Assembly: GCA_001302725.1 (NCBI GenBank) | Contig: LIZU01000038.1 | Coordinates: forward strand, 1-8,218 | Direction of reading: 5' to 3' | Source of the DNA: a candidate division Zixibacteria bacterium DG_27 | GTDB taxonomy: Bacteria; Zixibacteria; MSB-5A5; DG-27 | Length of the DNA stretch: 8,218 bases | Shown here: positions 4,967 to 8,218 of the stretch, piece after piece | Numbering within the stretch: the stretch's first letter is position 1 | Layout of the letters: every line of letters begins with the position of its first letter | Translations under genes and position numbers: made by a program | Notes under the pieces: generated by a model | Told to the model about the DNA's origin: nothing | Databases searched by the model: none | Seen by the model: the letters and a program-made list of their open reading frames with translations, nothing else

Positions 4967-7927
4967 TCAAGCGCGAATGCTGTCGATCAGCTCTGCCACC
5001 GCCTGCTCCACCTCTTTGGTTTTACCCAGATAGGCGCGGAAGAGTCTCTTTGGGGCCTCGGGATCGTCCGCCTCTCCGAACCCCATGATGGTGGCGGCCT
5101 GCTGGAGATGCTGGATCTCAATTAGGTCGTCGGCGGCAACGGTGAGGCGATAGAGGTCCCTTAAATTTTTCAGGAAATCCAATCCCTCCTCCAGGACTCC
5201 GAGCGGTGCGGTGAGTTCTCGACGTTCCTCCTTTAAGCTCCTCAATAGCCGCCGGGAGATCGGCTCCCTTTTGCCGTATTTTGCCTTCAGCAGGAGCAGA
5301 ACCATCTCGATGTCCCGCAATCCCCCGGGAGCTTCCTTGAGGTTGCTGGCCTGGGCTTCTCCTCTCAGGTTTTCCCGGTGCCGGGATTTGATCTCCTCTA
5401 TCATCTGCGCGATGTATGCCTCTTTCCTTTCGAATATGCACGGGACGATGATTCTCTCTTCCAGCTCCTTTTCGAATTTGCCGCTTCCCACCAGAAGCCT
5501 TGACCCCAATATCTGAGATTTGTCGATGAAACTCTCCGCCGACTCCTCCGCCAGAAGCGACTCTAACTCCCTCAAGGTGGCGACGTAGCTCCCGAAGTGA
5601 TCCGCAAAGCGGTGGTGGGGCAAAAGCCCCCTTTTGGAGATCTCGTTGTTCATCCTGGCTATAATTTTGCAGCAGTAATCTCTCTTCTCCCCCTCCTCGG
5701 AATTGAGCAACACGATGAGGTCGAAATCGTCATCGTAGCCCTGCTCCCGGGCATGGCCGCCGCCGGCGTAGATGGCTAAGAGGTCATCGGTGACAACCGT
5801 TTTCCCTAAAGAGGTGTCGAGCTCCAATTTGCAGAGCTCGAAGAGAGTCTCGGTATAGTCATCCGAGAACTCGGTGTACTCGGCATCGGTCTGACTGGAG
5901 GGCGCCCCCCGCAGGGTCTTCAACGCCACCCTCACGAACTCCAGATCGAAATAGTCCCCCAGCTTCCTCTTCTTGTCCTCCACGGGGGCCAGGGTGGTGA
6001 GCTCCCCGTAGAATCCCTCGGAGATGTCCCGGAGCCGGGAAAGGTCGTTGAGGTTACGTATGTATAGAGGATATTTCTCGACGATCCGCAGGAAATGGTT
6101 CTTGAAATAACGGCTGGTGTGGCAGTGGACCTCGCAGAGAGCCTCGAGCTCCGGAACTACCGGGATGACCTCCGGCTCGTGGACCTCCCTCTCTAAAAGC
6201 CTCGAAAGCTTCCGGTGAGACCCGGGGTCGGAGAGGTTAAGGTAGCTGTTGAGCAGTCCCGGGTAGGCATAGAAGATGTGAGCCATTTTCGGGATGACCT
6301 CCGGCACCGCCTCGATTATCTCCAGAAAGTAGTTGTTCAACTGCCGGAAGAGGACCTGAGAGCTGGGATGTGTTCTGTCTTTGCCCAGGATGACCAGCAG
6401 GCGTATGGTGGAGGCCAAATCGAAATAGGCTCCCTCGATATACCCCTTGATAGTTCTGAATTTCAAGCGATTCGAGAGGGAATCCATCCCCTCTATGAAG
6501 CGGTCCAAAACCTCTGTGCCCTCCTCCAGGGCCTCTAAGAAGTCGTCCCAGTAGGTGATTCCCCGGAAGAAGAGACTCGCCTCCAGAAAATCGATGGCCA
6601 TGTTCCCCTCGTAGGTCTCGGTGGCATCCTCGTATTTCGAGAGCATCGGGGTGAAGAGGCTACATCTCTTTAAGTGCCTCTCCAAATCCTCCGTCAAAAC
6701 CTCCACCGCCTCTAAAGCCTTCTCGAGCTGCTCGTAATAGTTGACCAGCAGAAAGTCCTTGCCATACACCACTCCCTTTTTCTGATAACCGAGCACAGAG
6801 GCCATCCGCTCTAAGAGCTCCGAGCTGCCGTGCTCGCCTAAATAGATCTCCTCTTCCTGCACCGAAAGAAGCTGGTAGAGGTAGCGGAAAATCTCCAGGA
6901 AGGTCAGGGCCCCCTCCAGGGCATCGTAAGACTTATAACGACGAGGATTCTCCAGAGAAAGCTCCGTCAAGAGATCCCAGGCGTTGACCTTCTCGACTCC
7001 GTAGATGGTCTTCTGGGTGGACAAAAGCCCCTTTATGAGGCGGAGCCCGTCCTCTTTGGGAGATATGGTTTCGGGAGGTTTGAGTCGGGTTTTGAGTGCT
7101 CTAAGCTCCCCTAACATCCCCCGCAGGTAGCCCTCGTGGTGGCGATTGTCGGCCCGATCCGGGTCGTAGAAGTAACGGGAGGTGACCCTCCGCTTGAACT
7201 CTCCGAAAAGCGCCTCGCTTCCCAGAATCGGAGCCGCCCCCAGCATCTCGGTGATTATGACGAAATCGCCGATCTCTTTCTCCAGCAGGTCCTCATACTC
7301 CTCTATGGTGGCAGAGTGACTCAGCCTTCCCACGTGCTCGGAGAGGTGGAAGTGCAGGCGGCTGGCTTTTTTGAGCATCTCGTTTGAGAGCTTGCTGATG
7401 CCGAAATTGAGCAATTCCCGATCTCTGGTGCCGTCGTCCACCACACCGACGTCGATGTCGTCCTGATCGGCTCTGGTTCCGACCCCCAGTATCACGAAGT
7501 TCGGGCATTTTTTCGCGTCGACGAAAATCCCTAAAAGTCTGTGCATGTAGCTTCGTGTCAGATGTCGGAAATTGTGACCGGCCTCAAGCATGAACTTGCG
7601 CCACAAGGGAGTTTTCTCGATCTCCGCCACCATCTCCATGTTCAAGACGTCCACCATCCGGAGGTTGGTGTTAAGGAATTGCAGAGCGTAATAACATCCC
7701 AGGAAACCCAACTTCTCGCTGCGGTCCTTGGCCACACTCAGGACAATGTCCATCTCGGTGGGGAGGTTTAAGGCCGGAACCCAGAGATGTATCTGGTCTC
7801 TTTTGCCCTGCCGCTCCAAGGATTCTATCAGCTTGTCCTTATTGGAGGCGATGACGTGGAGATACTTGCGGTTGTAGTTCCCCAAGGTCTCAAGGCGGGC
7901 CTCCAATCTGGAGAAGGGATCTCTCAT
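4967..7927 (-). CDS. GlnE/GlnD-like protein with two tandem nucleotidyltransferase domains (986 aa)
   Basis: This is a cytoplasmic protein related to the GlnE/GlnD/DUF294 nucleotidyltransferases that modify nitrogen-regulatory proteins. The first half has ILGVGTRADQDDIDVGVV (146-163, metal-binding D157/D159), TIEEYEDLL (207-215) and a reduced PKEDGLRLIKGLL (290-302). The second has IYAGGGHAREQGYDDDFDLIVL (719-740, D734/D736), TLRELESLL (784-792) and NLKEAPGGLRDIE (862-874), which closely fits the GlnE/GlnD motif after the catalytic domain. Matching points are offset by 573-578 residues, so the halves are duplicates, and the 986-residue length is close to GlnE (about 950). No HD phosphohydrolase or ACT domain is visible. 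Because the motifs diverge from true GlnE and no glutamine synthetase is nearby, the target is unknown. The start at 7927 lacks a clear Shine-Dalgarno but lies 9 nt after the preceding stop, suggesting coupling. Confidence 0.8.
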   Translation of the reverse strand: MRDPFSRLEARLETLGNYNRKYLHVIASNKDKLIESLERQGKRDQIHLWVPALNLPTEMDIVLSVAKDRSEKLGFLGCYYALQFLNTNLRMVDVLNMEMVAEIEKTPLWRKFMLEAGHNFRHLTRSYMHRLLGIFVDAKKCPNFVILGVGTRADQDDIDVGVVDDGTRDRELLNFGISKLSNEMLKKASRLHFHLSEHVGRLSHSATIEEYEDLLEKEIGDFVIITEMLGAAPILGSEALFGEFKRRVTSRYFYDPDRADNRHHEGYLRGMLGELRALKTRLKPPETISPKEDGLRLIKGLLSTQKTIYGVEKVNAWDLLTELSLENPRRYKSYDALEGALTFLEIFRYLYQLLSVQEEEIYLGEHGSSELLERMASVLGYQKKGVVYGKDFLLVNYYEQLEKALEAVEVLTEDLERHLKRCSLFTPMLSKYEDATETYEGNMAIDFLEASLFFRGITYWDDFLEALEEGTEVLDRFIEGMDSLSNRLKFRTIKGYIEGAYFDLASTIRLLVILGKDRTHPSSQVLFRQLNNYFLEIIEAVPEVIPKMAHIFYAYPGLLNSYLNLSDPGSHRKLSRLLEREVHEPEVIPVVPELEALCEVHCHTSRYFKNHFLRIVEKYPLYIRNLNDLSRLRDISEGFYGELTTLAPVEDKKRKLGDYFDLEFVRVALKTLRGAPSSQTDAEYTEFSDDYTETLFELCKLELDTSLGKTVVTDDLLAIYAGGGHAREQGYDDDFDLIVLLNSEEGEKRDYCCKIIARMNNEISKRGLLPHHRFADHFGSYVATLRELESLLAEESAESFIDKSQILGSRLLVGSGKFEKELEERIIVPCIFERKEAYIAQMIEEIKSRHRENLRGEAQASNLKEAPGGLRDIEMVLLLLKAKYGKREPISRRLLRSLKEERRELTAPLGVLEEGLDFLKNLRDLYRLTVAADDLIEIQHLQQAATIMGFGEADDPEAPKRLFRAYLGKTKEVEQAVAELIDSIRA

Positions 7928-7936
7928 GGTCTTTTG

Positions 7937-8218
7937 TCAGAGTGCTGAAGCCATCCCGGCCAAGTTCTCATCCAGATTCATCTGGCCGTATCCGATTTCG
8001 TCTTTCAGAGAGAAAAACCTCAGCAGATTCATTTTGACTTGGTGAGACTGCTTCAGATACTCTGCCTTCTTCGCCACCCTCTCCCAGAAGGCTGGCGCCT
8101 CCCCGTATTTTGAAAGCAAATGGAAAACGTGTCGGACATCCACACTCAAGCTATCGCGACTCTCCAGCTCCCTTTCGAAGCGGGGAGAGAGCAATTTCTT
8201 CACGATCACATCCCAGGG
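7937..8218 (-). CDS. Unrecognised protein, C-terminal part (runs off right edge)
   Basis: The frame is open from the window edge at 8218 (codons Pro-Trp-Asp-Val-Ile-Val) to the TGA at 7937, giving 93 residues. A GTG at 8209 is the first possible start, but it has no visible ribosome site and the frame continues beyond the edge, so this is probably the end of a longer protein. The segment is hydrophilic and looks helical, with mixed charges (FERELESRDS, ERVAKKAEYLKQSH), no signal peptide and no membrane segment. It ends NLDENLAGMASAL. I recognise no family. The nucleotidyltransferase gene begins 9 nt downstream, so the two are very likely co-transcribed and perhaps functionally linked. Confidence 0.6.
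   Translation of the reverse strand, partial: PWDVIVKKLLSPRFERELESRDSLSVDVRHVFHLLSKYGEAPAFWERVAKKAEYLKQSHQVKMNLLRFFSLKDEIGYGQMNLDENLAGMASAL

Noticed and set aside
4818..5033. 71-codon plus-strand frame starting ATGAACAGGGCTGG
   Set aside because: It mostly translates the low-complexity repeats and then runs antisense into the nucleotidyltransferase gene.

Overview
The window is bacterial and almost entirely coded on the minus strand, so it reads from right to left. The neighbourhood encodes an outer-membrane beta-barrel of the DUF5723/PorV-like type, a secreted lipoprotein-like repeat protein and a further signal-peptide protein, which indicates a Gram-negative cell. The style of the lipoprotein plus barrel pair resembles uncultured FCB-type or related candidate phyla. 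That placement is an inference from protein character only; there is no rRNA or other marker gene here.

Layout from the right edge, in transcription order. (1) 7937-8218: the C-terminal end of an unrecognised gene. (2) 4967-7927: a 986-residue GlnE/GlnD-like protein with two nucleotidyltransferase halves, 9 nt behind gene 1. (3) 4709-4966: a non-coding gap with short low-complexity repeats and no convincing promoter or terminator. (4) 2640-4606: a lipoprotein-like gene split by a one-base frame disruption at a GGGG run (4250-4253). Joined, it would give about 655 residues with four copies of a roughly 130-residue module. (5) 1376-2629: a 417-residue outer-membrane beta-barrel, 10 nt downstream. 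(6) 1180-1365: a 61-codon ORF whose Shine-Dalgarno overlaps the barrel's stop codon. (7) 995-1178: a large inverted repeat, a degenerate dispersed repeat and then a good intrinsic terminator. (8) 517-848: a separate transcription unit, with a sigma70-type promoter, a leader of about 300 nt containing terminator-like hairpins and a 16-codon ORF with a near-perfect extended Shine-Dalgarno, and then a secreted protein that runs off the left edge.

The lipoprotein and barrel very probably form one operon, with the small ORF as its last member, and act together at the cell envelope. The nucleotidyltransferase gene is cytoplasmic and looks like a separate function. The most interesting items are the frame disruption in the repeat lipoprotein, the complex leader of the left-hand gene, and the internally duplicated, partly degenerate nucleotidyltransferase. 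I saw no CRISPR array, transposase, tRNA or rRNA.
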